A stretch of DNA of 64,000 bases from NCBI GenBank assembly GCA_014905825.1, contig JACGCN010000030.1, positions 310,001-374,000 of the forward strand. Direction: 5' to 3'. Both the position numbers and the translations under genes were made by a program. Positions 11,318 through 21,884 of the stretch are shown here, in pieces; the first letter of the stretch is position 1, and each line of letters opens with the position of its first letter. Source of the stretch: Lyophyllum atratum (taxonomy: Eukaryota > Basidiomycota > Agaricomycetes > Agaricales > Lyophyllaceae). The notes beneath the pieces are model-generated. The model saw only the letters and a program-made list of their open reading frames with translations. It had not been told where the DNA came from and made no database searches.

Positions 11318-12927
11318 ATGGAGCAGGCCAGAAAATACTCACCTCTAGGTTGCTGTCGGTCTCTACGTCCATTCGGCTGTGGCAAATGTCGGTCCGGGTC
11401 TGGCTCTGGCGAAGGGCGATCTAGCTCTTGGGAACGGCGATCTTCGTCTTCATTGCGGCGGGGCACTAACACCATGAAAGGATCGGTAAACTCATTCTCA
11501 GTGAAGGACTGACTACAGACATACCTGGATTGTTCCGAGGTGCAAGATTTTGATGGTTTGCATGGGGGGGATCATTTTGAGGAGCTATAACATAAATCGT
11601 TAAGCGGTCGAGATTCAAATGTGGACTGAAGATCAAACTCACGTTCATTGCGTTGAGGGGTGGGCTGGTCCGGTGGTCGTCGATCATTCATAGCAATTTG
11701 ATGTTCCGGACCTTCCATCCCAATGATATTAGGTGCTGATTATAAACGAAAGTGAGAGTACCACACTTACGCGGATCACGTTGGGCAGGTGTTTGATAGG
11801 GAGTGGCGGATGGTACAGGTCGCTGAGTAGCAGCATGAGCACGCAATGCGGCCTCCCGTTCTCGTCGTTCACGTTGCGCACGGGATCTTGCAGAAAGAAT
11901 TGGAGGACCGCCAGGCACAGGGTGCTGTTGCTCCACAGATCGTGAGTTGGCGTGTGAGCGCCGGCTACCAGGTTGAACTGTATGGTAAAAGCCATAAATA
12001 CGTACGCGTATTTGATGTCAATGAGGTTCCACTTACCAGTGTCGGCAGCTCGTTGCTGAACCACGGTGGTATGAGATTGAGCATGAGTTGATTGATGTAT
12101 GAGTACATCGGGAGCGCGAGGTTCTGCGGGGTGTAGGTGTTAGAGGATCTCCTGCATCGTCGGGGAGGTGGACTGCTTACGTAGATTGCGTCGTGATCTC
12201 GTTGGCGGAGGTGTTGCTAGAGAATCGGAATTCAGTGTTTGAACTTGCGGAGGGCCTGAGGATGCACGGTGCGGAGCCATAAGAAATGGTGCACCAGATA
12301 TAGCTATGGCTTGTCAATAAAAAGATGAGAAACTGCATCAAAGATTGAACGCACCCATCGTGCCCTGCCTCGGAATAGAGGACCTGGATCCATGTTCGGC
12401 TATGTTCGAATTACACATGACATTGCAAGGATCTATGGAAGAAAGCTCATTAGAATGTTGTACGCACAGGAATTGACGCTGATTCGCAGACTCACCTTGT
12501 CTTTGGGTTGCTTGCGTAGGAGGTGGGGTTGGGAGCGCAACATGTCCTACATTGGTGTTGCCCTGCACCTGGTTCACGATATCGGATGTTTGGCGGCTCG
12601 GTCGTGATGAGTTAGACGTTAAATTAAAGATGTGCTCGAAGACTGGGGCCGCGAGCTATGCTCCCTCTGTTGTGGACTTGAGGTGGATGCCACGGAGGAC
12701 CGTAAACGGCGGCTCCTCGTATGCGGAATTGAAGGAGGTGGTGTGCTGCGGTTCTCGGCAGGCTGAAGACGGAACGTTCCAAATGACGAAGTCGAGGGTG
12801 AATGGTCCGCGGAACGTTGAGCAGCAGTCAGGCTATTTAAGGCCGACACGTTTGGTGACTGAGAGTGGTGCGCCAAGTTTCGTACACTCCCCAGCTCATC
12901 CGGAGCTTGAAGACTGAAGACGCTCAT
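11318..12927 (-). CDS. N-terminal small exons of the Helitron RepHel gene (approximate)
   Basis: A series of short open stretches rich in R, Q, S, P and E separated by GT...AG-bounded gaps of 50-70 bp. The exon ending at 11,343 (QPNGRRDRQQPRG) joins in frame with the core exon at 11,286 across an intron starting GTGAGT. Further upstream stretches include ARSRAQRERREREAALRAHA (around 11,850-11,910), a TPPPTQATQRQ segment (about 12,500) and one starting MSVFSLQAPDELGS at 12,927. Low-complexity charged N-termini are usual for fungal Helitron proteins. The exact exon set and start codon are uncertain; another ATG exon (12,962-13,399) with a similar SP/RS-rich composition is an alternative. Confidence 0.5.
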
Positions 12928-13989
12928 GAGATTTCCGGGAGCGGGAGACTACAGACAATGGTTAGATGCTATTCGAGAAAGAACGGCGAATGGTGTCACG
13001 CACCGAAGAAGGGCCATCACCGTGTCCTGCGCGTACCAGAAATACATCCTGACTTGAGCTGGGCTGGCGCCGGCGGCGCGGACTGCCATCGAGTCCGTCC
13101 AATACGTGTCTCTCCCGAGATAAATAACGGTGGTGTTGCTGGTACCGCTGAGGGGACGTTGCGCGAGCCGAGAAAGGTGTCCTATGTCGTTTGGGACTCG
13201 CATCGTTATCGCTCGCGGTATGGTCGCGAAAAACCTCGCGACGGCGCTGTTGGTGACGCTGAGGGGTGTTGAGAACATCGAACAGGGGACGATTATCCGA
13301 GTTTTCCTGCCTGCGAGCCATTATGATACGCGACGGTAGCATACTGATGCTGAGCTCACCTGGACATGTACCTTCGAGGTAAGAGATGAACACAGACACA
13401 GTCGAGGCACGGGGGCGCGTTCACAGAGTTTCTCGGGTATTGGAGGCTTGAAGAACATTCCAGAATTGTGCCGATGATCGCAGGTGGCGGAGGCCACTCA
13501 GTTCCACAGGCTTGGCTTCCGGGCCGTCACCCACCCCAGTAAGCTTGCGCGCCCAAAGTCCCGCAGACGCAAGGAGTAGGAACAGAAGACACTTAGGTGG
13601 CTGATGCTGCTGGAGGCCATTGCACATTCCTGTGCTCAAACTCGTCAGAGCGAGAGGGTGAAGTGCGCATGGGAATGCCCAGAGGTACAGGTGGGGGGGT
13701 GCCGGGTGCCGAGTCACGTAGGCGGGAACGCAGAGGTGGCAAGGGAGCGCGCCGTCGAGCGCGTTTGCTGGCTCCGATTGGCGACGCACCATATTTGGTG
13801 GGGTAGTGCAGTTTTTGGAAATCTTTCAGCAGCCAATGAGCTTGAATCTTTATCTCCCGTGGGAAAAGACCTAGTTCCTTTCTATTGTAGATAGATGGCC
13901 TTCTGATTAGAGGCAATATTCGCGAAGTCATCCTCCGAGTTAGAGGCACGTTCGCGAACCCTATCCGATGTCATCACCACAGGTGCCCC

Positions 13990-14220
13990 AGCCCCGTCTT
14001 TCGATATGGTACCTTTCATACTTTTCTTCCATCCGAATCTTTTTTGGCCCCTAGGCCCGATACCCTCCCCTACTTCATGAATGGTTCATTATTGGTAATG
14101 GATCTGCTTACAAGGCGCAGACTGGAGCGAGCAACGGGAGAAGGTGAATGGGAAACGAGCTTGATCTGACAGTTTGTGCTGGGGTTGTGTTGGGGAGTTG
14201 CTCGCGGTTCGACTCGGCGA
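13990..14220 (+). repeat. Dispersed repeat, copy B
   Basis: Diverged direct copy of 4680-4960 on the other side of the Helitron, sharing TTCCATCCGAATCTT, GAGCGAGCAACGGGAGAAGG and the GGGGAGTTGCTCGCGGTTCG region. Confidence 0.6.
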
Positions 14221-14689
14221 CGTGTGCGTATGGTACTGCCGGCTTGATGCACATACAGTGTACGCAGTGGAATTTACAACAGGACGGTACGTGTACCTTT
14301 ATACTCGTGGCCAGCCCTCACCGGAGGAAGGAAACCACTGACGACTCAAGGCTTGCCCAAGTTCCTTGAGGGACTAGTCACTCGTCTAGTGTATCGTCGA
14401 AATCAGATTCGCTCGCATGGAAGGCTACCCACCCGTCTTAGGCTTCATGGACAGTAACAGACTACCAGTTGGCTAGTATCGATAGGTGGCTGGAAGTCCA
14501 CAGGCAAGACTTTAGTTCTATGTATCCTGAGAAGACGTGTTCAAGTCGACTTGGACTTGAAAATTGAGGCATTGACTGTCGACCTGCGACGCTCTTGGCC
14601 AACTCCGAACGGTCGTTCTGTTCCCTTTTTACCGCTCGAGTGGAGCTACTGTCGATGATTACGGGCAGATCCATAGGGTTAGACCCATC

Positions 14690-14990
14690 GTACAAGGTCG
14701 GAATCGCTCGTTCGAGCTGTCAGAGTGGTTGTGTGCGTGCGGTGTCGTGGGGGGTTCCTGATTGGGGTTGCGATCGTGATTTAGGTGTGCGCTTGCGGCT
14801 GCCGCTGCAGCGGGGAGGAAGAGGGCCCTCTCTTCGGGGTCGTCGATGGGTGTGTGGGTGTCGGCGAGGAGGATGGGGTTGCGTCCCGCAGAGGAGGAGT
14901 CGCGCTTCATTATCGCTTTTGCCAGCTGGGAGGTACAAGCCTCAGATGGGTGTACAGTAAAGAGAGGAGGGAGGGGGAGGGGCGAAGGAC
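14690..14990 (-). pseudogene. Stray fragment of a sugar-transporter central-loop exon
   Basis: The minus-strand frame contains LAKAIMKRDSSSAGRNPILL, DTHTPIDDPEE and ALFLPAAAA. These match exon 4 of the transporter gene at 16,466-18,889, which has LAEAILTTPDPASEAGRNSILL, DARTPIDDPEA and AVFLPAASAS. The acceptor-side leucine-alanine start is preserved, but no other exon of the transporter is found around it. It is therefore a displaced, inverted exon-sized fragment from the same or a paralogous transporter rather than a gene. Confidence 0.7.
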
Positions 14991-15110
14991 CCACGAGGGA
15001 GAAAGGCGCTGACCCGTGAGATACCTGTTGCTGCGGTGAGGACCGTCGCGCCTGTTAAGTACGGAGTCCGTGAACTTACACGCTGAAAATAAACTCGGTT
15101 CAGTTACACA

Positions 15111-15180
15111 AGAGGCGGGAGAGGAGAGGGGTGGAAGAGGAAGGGAGGGAGGGAGAGGGGGAGAGAGGGAAGGAGGGACG
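15111..15180 (+). repeat. Polypurine (GGGA/GGAG-rich) tract
   Basis: About 70 bp almost entirely A/G on the plus strand, with many GGGAGGGAGGG runs. Such tracts can form triplex or G-quadruplex structures. No gene spans it. Confidence 0.7.
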
Positions 15181-15559
15181 TATCATGCTCCCCCGCCTGA
15201 ACCAGATGGCTCGCCCCCCACAGACTCGCAAAATTCATCTTCATCCTCTCCGGCACCACCACGCGCCTCCAACCCCTCCTGGCGTGCGCCCTGTGTTGTG
15301 TTGTGATACGCCAGGATTTCTTCGGGGTATGATCCTGCCAATGGGAGACAGACGGGGAACATGTCCAGTCCTATGAGTGTCGTCCCATCCGCAACCGTCC
15401 TTCTCTGCAGAAATTAGAATCGGTCACGGCGCTGTCGGAGGAAGGGGGATGAAGCCTGCCAGCGTCATTGTTGTTTAAAGGTGTTGTAACGGACGAAGGA
15501 AAGAGTGGCGGGCACTAAAGAAAGAAGAGTACGAGGCCGAGCACCGAAGTTGATCAATC

Positions 15560-15640
15560 TCAGCACTCTAGCCATGTGTGCCTAGTCTCTCCTAGACCGA
15601 CACAATTAGCCGTTCCTCCTTTCCTGTATTCTTGCTCATC
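15560..15640 (-). repeat. Dispersed repeat, copy C (inverted, partial)
   Basis: On the minus strand it reads GAATACAGGAAAGGAGG and then GGTCTAGGAGAGACTAG, matching the block at about 4,880-4,925 of copy A. Confidence 0.5.
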
Positions 15641-15988
15641 AGATCCTTCGGAAAGGGTCCAGTGACCTCTATATCGCTGGCGGAATCATCTTTCCAAAGG
15701 AGCTGTCTGAGATGTGAAAGTATGGAGCGCAGTAAGGACCTTGGATGAGCTCATTGTCGTCCTGCTGTGTCGTTTGTTCGGGCTGTTGAGGGGTACGATC
15801 CTGCTGAGGAGAGACGGGCGGATGTAGCGAGATAATGGAGTTATAGGGTCGTGAGGAGCTTGCACCATTGCGGGGAGATAAGTAAGAATGGGAAGAGTGC
15901 CAATGCCCACGGCGTGTCATGCTCTGCATCTGAGTAACTGAGTATGAGCCCTGACTCCTGAGGGCAATCATGAAAATTCGAACTTAAC

Positions 15989-15994
15989 AAAAAA
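15989..15994 (-). terminator. RNA polymerase III terminator of tRNA-Cys
   Basis: Six consecutive T residues on the minus strand, 18 bp beyond the tRNA 3' end, as expected for Pol III termination. Confidence 0.75.
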
Positions 15995-16011
15995 GGAAAA
16001 CAAGCAATAAG

Positions 16012-16102
16012 AGTCCCGAAGGTGGTTCGAACACCTGACCCTGCGATGTGTTGTGAAGCAGTGGTACTGCAATCGCATGCTCTACCACTGAGCTATCGAG
16101 AC
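16012..16102 (-). tRNA. tRNA-Cys (anticodon GCA), intron-containing
   Basis: The minus strand folds as a cloverleaf: acceptor GTCTCGA pairing with TCGGGAC; D-arm GCTC-AGTGGTA-GAGC; anticodon stem TGCGA/TCGCA with loop TT-GCA-G; T-arm AGGTG-TTCGAAC-CACCT. The discriminator base is T, which is characteristic of tRNA-Cys. A 19-nt intron (16,048-16,066) follows the base after the anticodon, the canonical nuclear tRNA intron position. The A and B box sequences (TAGCTCAGTGG and GGTGTTCGAACC) are intact. Confidence 0.93.
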
Positions 16103-16465
16103 GTTGTGATAAGGGAGCGATGCGTTGATCGTGTCATGATCCACGTTACGTAATGACTTTACTTCAGGTCTTGACCACGTCGCACCGAAGCTGCGTATTG
16201 CATCCATGTCGCGGGTATTGGTTTACTGAGGCTATAAAGTGAGTAGCAACGTAGCGAAGTTTATTGTGTGCTGAATGTTGTTGCAGCTCCCTGCTTCGTC
16301 GCCAGGTGCCAACTGTTGTCAGTGTCGTGTGTCACGGTGTGCACAAGGTGGCCTACTGTTCGAGCGTAATCTAGGCGTCAGGTACGTCCTTATAGTCATT
16401 TGAAACGATTCTATTCACTAACGATACAGAACTAGAATATTACCCTTCCCCTTGTCACCACAGTC

Positions 16466-18889
16466 ATGACAGGCTTCACCCCCCTCCCCCCCGACGCGTC
16501 CTCCCGCACCCAAAAGTTCGCCGGAAAAGCCTCCATCGCCGGCCCCAAATGGACGCACCTCCCCACCCTCACCATCGGGCTCCTCGGCGTCCAAATCTTC
16601 TGGTCCGTCGAGATGGGCTACGCCTCCCCGTACCTCCTCTCCCTAGGCCTCTCCAAATCCTCCATGGCCGTCGTATTCCTCGCCGGACCTCTCTCCGGAC
16701 TCATCATGCAGCCCATCATCGGCGTCCTCGCCGACACCTCCACATCGCGCTTCGGCCGCCGGCGCCCGTTCATGATTGTGGGGACTGTGATATGTGTCCT
16801 CGCCATGCTGCTCTTGGGGTACACTCGGGGGTTCGCTGCGGTATTCACGAGGCTGGGCTCGCCGGGGAACGACGCATTGACTATTGCGCTGGCTGTGGTG
16901 GCCATCTACCTGATTGATTTCTCGATAAACGCTGTCATGGCGATGGACCGCGCGCTTCTCGTGGATACGCTCCCGCCTTCCGCGCAGGCGTCCGGGAATG
17001 CGTGGGCGGCAAGGATGCTGGGGATTGGAGCGGTGGTGGGGTTCTTTGTTGGGAGTATCCCGCTGCCTGCTATGTTTCCGTTCCTGGGGACGACGCAGCT
17101 TCAGGTCCTCAGCGTCATTGTGTCCGTCCTCCTCCTCGGGGGCCACGTGGTAATGGCCGCGTGCGTGAAAGAACGCGTCCTTCTCAAAAGTACGGACCGG
17201 TCCTTGTCTAAACGACCTAATGCGTTCATACGCGAAGTCCGAGAGCTGTGGTCGAACCTCCTCACACTCCCCCCCGTCATCCGTCAGATAGTACGTTCCC
17301 TCCCCCCCCTCCTTTTGCGTAGCCTCACTAACCCCACGACGGAAATAGTGTATAATACAATTCTTCGCGTGGATAGCATGGTTCCCCATCCTCTTCTACA
17401 CCACAATCTACATTGGCGACCTATACAGACGCTCCACCCCCCTCGCCGCCACACCCTCCCCCGCCGCACGCGACGCGGAAGCCACCCGTCTGGGCACACG
17501 CGCCCTCTTCTTCTCCGCCATCCTCTCGCTGTTCCTCAACCTCGTCCTTCCGGCATTCGTCGCTACGCCCGCCACACGCACGCGGCGCTCCCGAGTTGGA
17601 GTTGGGTCAGGAGCGCGGGAAGAGGTGGGAGGTGTATGGGCTTGGGTGCGCGTGCCGGAGAGGATGAAGGTGAATTTGGCGAGTTTGTGGGCGGTGAGTC
17701 AGTTGGTGCTGGCGGGGAGTATGCTTGCTACGCTGTACGTCCCCCTTCCTTTCCCTCCCACTTCTTTTCCTCCTTCCTGTTCGGTACCTGAACCCATTTT
17801 GACCTCGGCGTGTAGGTTCACAGACTCCGTAGGCGGCGCCACGGTCCTCATCACGATCACAGGGTTCTCATGGGCCATCACGCAGTGGGCGCCGTTCTCC
17901 CTCGTAAGTCCTTCACTCCTCACTCCTCGCTTCACCCCTGCCCCTGCCGTGCCGTCTATCTCACACTTGGACGCATCCTCAGCTGGCAGAAGCGATACTG
18001 ACGACGCCGGACCCTGCCTCCGAAGCGGGGAGGAACTCGATTCTGTTGGAGGATGCAAGGACACCCATCGACGATCCTGAAGCGGAGGGGGAGAGTGCTG
18101 TATTCCTCCCCGCTGCGTCTGCATCGAACCATGACCGAGACCCTCGTGGCCCCAAACACGCGCACCATACCTCCAACGACCACGAGGACGAAGACCACTC
18201 CGACCTAGACGAAGACGAAGAACACCACCCCGCCCGCGCCCCCGCCAATTTGGGCGTGCTGGGCAATCACGGCGCGCGCGTGAGCCGGGTACAGCTGCAG
18301 CTAGATGATGGGGATGCGGAGTGGGAGGATGTGGATGATTTTGGGGCGAGGGGGGAGGAGGAGGGTGGGGGTGCAGGGGGAGGGGGAGGGGAAGGGGAAG
18401 GGTTGAGTGCGAAGGCTGGTATTATACTCGTGCGTCTTCTTCCCTCCTCACGCCTTTCCGCATATACTCACTTGGAATCACACATGTTCAGGGCATCCAC
18501 AACGTATTCATCGTCGTCCCCCAATTCCTCGTAACGGGCCTCTCAGCCGTTATATTCGCCATATTCGACCCCGCCGTGCAGCCGCAGCCGCATATCCTCC
18601 CTCCCGCCGCTCCTCCCCCTCCTCTCCCCACCACAGGGAGCCCAAGTACATCAGAGCTCGTGCGGGGGGTGATACGGGGTTTGGTGAGAGAGGAGGGGGA
18701 GGGGGAGAGGGGGGGAGAGTCGAATTCGGTGGTGTATATCTTCCGGTGCGTGTTTTGCTGTGCATGGATGTGGGGCTGATTGCTGATTGCGTGGGGTGTG
18801 GGGTGTGTGTGTGTAGGTTGGGAGGGGTGAGTGCGTTGATTGCGGGTGTGTTGTGTTGGAGGCTTGCGAGGGAGTTGCGGCATCGGTGA
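16466..18889 (+). CDS. Sucrose/alpha-glucoside-type transporter, GPH/MFS family
   Basis: Six exons in frame: 16466-17290, 17349-17734, 17816-17903, 17983-18429, 18492-18745, 18817-18889, giving about 690 residues. Every junction has GT-AG sites and keeps the reading frame. Around residues 90-100 is SRFGRRRPFMIVG, the loop signature of plant and fungal sucrose carriers (R-x-G-R-R-R-P-F). N-terminal helices follow the SUT pattern (LGVQIFWSVEMGYASPYLLSLG; AMDRALLVDTLPP). Exon 2 restores CIIQFFAWIAWFPILFYTT. A long central-to-late hydrophilic loop (exon 4, acidic, His/Asp-rich) precedes the last helices. It should sit in the plasma membrane and import sucrose, maltose or related glucosides with protons; the substrate is inferred from the family. 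The gene looks intact. Confidence 0.88.
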
Positions 18890-19812
18890 TACGGAAACGA
18901 AAATTGGATTTAATCGGACACTGGCATCCCAGAGGAGGATGTGGGTCGGGGGTAGGGGGTGTTGATTATCCTGGGGGCTGAGACGTAGATTGACCCTGCT
19001 CGGACTTATATATAATCGGGTTAGAAGAGCATTGCTGTGTCGTTTCTTTTCTTCGCTTTACGTTCGAGTTTGTGGACGTTGTATTGTATAGCTTCGTTGG
19101 TTGAATACCCTACGTCTATTCGAGTTGCTACTATGCTGGAGTGTATTTCAAGGGTTGCGGGTTGCGGCGTTCAAGTAAAGTATGATGGGTCAGCTGAAGT
19201 TTTCCCCGCGATCAAGGTGGCAGTAGCGCTCGTACTTCCTTCTTCCAAGTCGTTTCTGCACATATCCGACCTTCTCACTTGCTCGTTCCCTGCTGCACCT
19301 GATACGCGATAATACACCACGTCGTGCAGAAGGCCAAAAAAGATTCGGATCATGATGGAGAGGAACGATAACAGGTATGTAGTGTTCAACAAGACAAATT
19401 GGGTCCGTGCACGTACAGTGGGCGTTGATGTTGTTTTAGATATACATAGGTTGGTGGCGAGTTATTGTTTCCCACTTCGAATCTTTCCCATTACGAACAA
19501 GATTCGGATGGTCATGGAGAAAAACTACAAAAGGCGTCTATTGTTCAAGATTTCGAAATCGGGTCCGTGCACGTACAGTGGGCGTTGATGTCTCTTTCAG
19601 ATAAGTAGAGGTTGGTGCCGACTTGTTGTTTCCCACTTCCAATCTTCCCCGTTACCTGCACCCACGACACTTTCTCAGTTTGCGATTTACGCTATCCAAC
19701 TTACTGGCAGAGCCTGCGCTTTTAGCCCCATTGCTTCTGGACACGATACCATAACGACTCACTGAGCCTCATCTCGAAGGTCTAGGATATTTTCTCGCCC
19801 GAGTAATCATGG
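18890..19812. other. Intergenic, with a diverged tandem duplication
   Basis: No gene seen. Two diverged copies of a roughly 161-bp unit occupy about 19,340-19,660, sharing GGGTCCGTGCACGTACAGTG and GGCGTTGATGT. Confidence 0.6.
19340..19660 (+). repeat. Diverged tandem repeat, period about 161 bp
   Basis: GGTCCGTGCACGTACAGTGG occurs at about 19,400 and 19,561, followed in both by GCGTTGATGT and later TTGTTTCCCACTT and AATCTT. It lies upstream of the F-box gene at 19,813. Confidence 0.7.
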
Positions 19813-21546
19813 ATGGTACGCTATTTTCACCTCAGCTTCCAACATTACGCTCAAATCGAGGATTCGGCATCAGTCCTTCAAGGTGATGGCAGAGCCACTG
19901 CCTTTAGCAGTACCCCTACCCGGGAGGCTGCATATATACGCATCCAAGAAGAAATACGTCCCTGGAATCGATACCACAACGAACTGAGCCTCGTCTCTCG
20001 TCTCCCGCCGGAACTCCTCGCGGCTGTGTTCAAGTACAACGTCGGGATGGATGTGCCCTCCAACTTGGACTGGATCCGCGTCTCTCACGTATGCTCGCAT
20101 TGGCGTCGCGTTGCGTTGGCATGTCCCAGACTCTGGACTACTATACCATTTCATCGTCCGAGGTGGGCGGAGGAAATGCTGGCGCGTTCGAAAATGGCGC
20201 CTCTCATCATCGGCCCGCTCGTATTTCTCAAATCCGAATCGTGGCATCCTCCGCACTTGTCGTCTGCACCATGCGCGGCGGCCCCACTCGTCAAGGCCAC
20301 TATGAGCCAGTTATCACGTATCAAAAAACTCGCACTCCATCAAGGGCACCTTGGCGAGGAGAGTTTTATGGAGATTGTCAGCCTTCTCGATTCTCCTGCG
20401 CCGCTTTTGGAAACCCTCGAAATCTCCTTCTACAACCGTCTCCGGGCCGAGAACAGGCTGCCAGATCATCTATTTTCTGGGGATGCACCACGATTAAGCC
20501 ACCTTCTTGTCGACAAAGGTATCTTGAACTGGAAAGCCCTACCCTTTACGCATCTCAAATCCCTTGAAGTCCAAAGTCCAATGGAGGCTCCACCCCTCGA
20601 GCACATCATTTTCGCCCTTGCAAACCTGCCATTGCTTGAATCTTTCAAATGTACTACAAGCTACGCCCATCCGGCGGGTGTTACCTCTACCCCTTGCACA
20701 GTCGTCGTCGACCTCCCGCGACTCGCCAACCTCGAAATAAGATCCGGCCTTCCCTCGTGTGTTTTCCTACTCGATCATATCACCTACCCTGAGACTACTT
20801 GGGTCATGGTCAGTTGTAGCGTTATGCTCATGTTCGAGCAACATACCTCCAACGTTTCTTGGGCCCAGGGGTTGGCCAATGATCTGATACGAAGGGCGCG
20901 AAAACCAATCCACTCCCTGGACGTTCAGGAGGACGCGATGACTGTTGCGACATCCCATGACGGTATTCGATATAACCGTGAATCTCAAGTGGAACTCCAT
21001 TTCGACTTTACCTCGACGAGGCAGTCCATTGTCGACATTGCGGTGGGCATTATTCAAGCACTTCCGACGCTAGAACACACGGAGACGCTGGTGGTCGAGG
21101 GTATCTCTTTGCCCAAAGAAACCTGGATAAATCACTTCCGTGCCCTCAGCCGAGTGAAGGAGCTCCGCGTCGGGCATGACTGCCCTGGCTTTCTCAAGGC
21201 GTTTTCGGACAGCTCCTGGGCCAGACCTGGTCAATTTGATCATGCTGATCATCTCGCATTCGAGGCTTTACGCGAACTGACAATTTCCCGGTGGATGTTC
21301 GACGAGACCTATGATTATTTTGAGGATTGGACCGGGAAGAGCGGTCCGCGGAGCTGCGTGGATAGACTCAGCGACGGTCTGGAGGCAAGGCAGGAGGCAG
21401 GGATGGCTCTTGAGAAGTTGGTCCTCGACAAGTGTCGTCGTGTTGATGAAGTAAGCGTGGCTGAATTGCGCAAGTTTGTCAAGCACCTTGAGTGGGATGA
21501 GGACCCACGCTGGACTGCGTCCGATGAGGAGTATGATGAATATTGA
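19813..21546 (+). CDS. F-box domain protein, paralogue of the gene at 2839-4533
   Basis: Uninterrupted 577-residue frame. The F-box spans about residues 57-108, with RLPPELLAAVFKYN and SHVCSHWRRVALACPRLW. The remainder is leucine-rich repeats of irregular form; the end is acidic (SDEEYDEY). Residues 1-130 align closely with the inverted paralogue 15 kb upstream, including FQHYAQI, RATAFSS and FHRPRWAEEMLARSKMAPL. A nearby out-of-frame ATGGATGG upstream corresponds to the paralogue's second methionine codon, so this copy has lost the original start by a small frame change and probably uses the ATG at 19,813. Presumed role: substrate adaptor of an SCF ubiquitin ligase; the target is unknown. 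Confidence 0.85.
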   Translation: MVRYFHLSFQHYAQIEDSASVLQGDGRATAFSSTPTREAAYIRIQEEIRPWNRYHNELSLVSRLPPELLAAVFKYNVGMDVPSNLDWIRVSHVCSHWRRVALACPRLWTTIPFHRPRWAEEMLARSKMAPLIIGPLVFLKSESWHPPHLSSAPCAAAPLVKATMSQLSRIKKLALHQGHLGEESFMEIVSLLDSPAPLLETLEISFYNRLRAENRLPDHLFSGDAPRLSHLLVDKGILNWKALPFTHLKSLEVQSPMEAPPLEHIIFALANLPLLESFKCTTSYAHPAGVTSTPCTVVVDLPRLANLEIRSGLPSCVFLLDHITYPETTWVMVSCSVMLMFEQHTSNVSWAQGLANDLIRRARKPIHSLDVQEDAMTVATSHDGIRYNRESQVELHFDFTSTRQSIVDIAVGIIQALPTLEHTETLVVEGISLPKETWINHFRALSRVKELRVGHDCPGFLKAFSDSSWARPGQFDHADHLAFEALRELTISRWMFDETYDYFEDWTGKSGPRSCVDRLSDGLEARQEAGMALEKLVLDKCRRVDEVSVAELRKFVKHLEWDEDPRWTASDEEYDEY

Positions 21547-21884
21547 TGATGATTTCGACCTCCTATCTGAATACTAATTTCTGTAGTGCGCATATGTACT
21601 AGTAGATACCTATTCAATTATACCCTACCTATCGTTACCCTTGCTAAGAAGCACAGCCTGGGCGTATAAGCGGAAGACCGCGGCCGCAACCGTGATCTCC
21701 CTGATGATATACCTCACTCGAGATCAAGGTACTCCGAAAATCGAGAGACCAACTAGCTCGCAAATCAAGTTTCCTTTCTGGAGCACGTATAGATCAATAA
21801 TCTTCTGAAATATCAGCCTGCCGAATCAACGACAGCATTGCCTGCGATCGCGGGCGGATCCTACAAGGGAAGGAATGCGGGCGA

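Larger units (their letters stand above)
5707..13895 (-). mobile_element. Complete autonomous Helitron, 8.19 kb
   Basis: Read on the minus strand, the element begins TCTATCTACAATAG at 13,895 and ends in a hairpin (CGTGC-GAA-GCACG) followed 9 nt later by CTAG at 5707. The flanking bases are A before the 5' TC and T after CTAG, the classic Helitron A|T target, and there is no target duplication. Inside, on the same strand, lie a RepHel gene (core 7055-11286, several small exons up to about 12,927) and an OB-fold-like gene (5963-6817). All hallmarks are intact, so the copy could be recent and potentially active. The host site sits in a short array of imperfect repeats about 29 bp long. Confidence 0.9.
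13896..16011. other. Intergenic segment with repeats and a transporter fragment
   Basis: No complete gene. It holds dispersed repeat copies B and C, a minus-strand fragment like the neighbouring transporter's loop exon (14,690-14,990), and a long purine tract (15,111-15,180). Minus-strand frames at 15,669-15,971 have no recognisable domain. Confidence 0.55.

Noticed and set aside
16618..17499. Arginine-rich minus-strand frames opposite the transporter
   Set aside because: Complement of GC-rich transmembrane-coding exons; no domain and no splice support.
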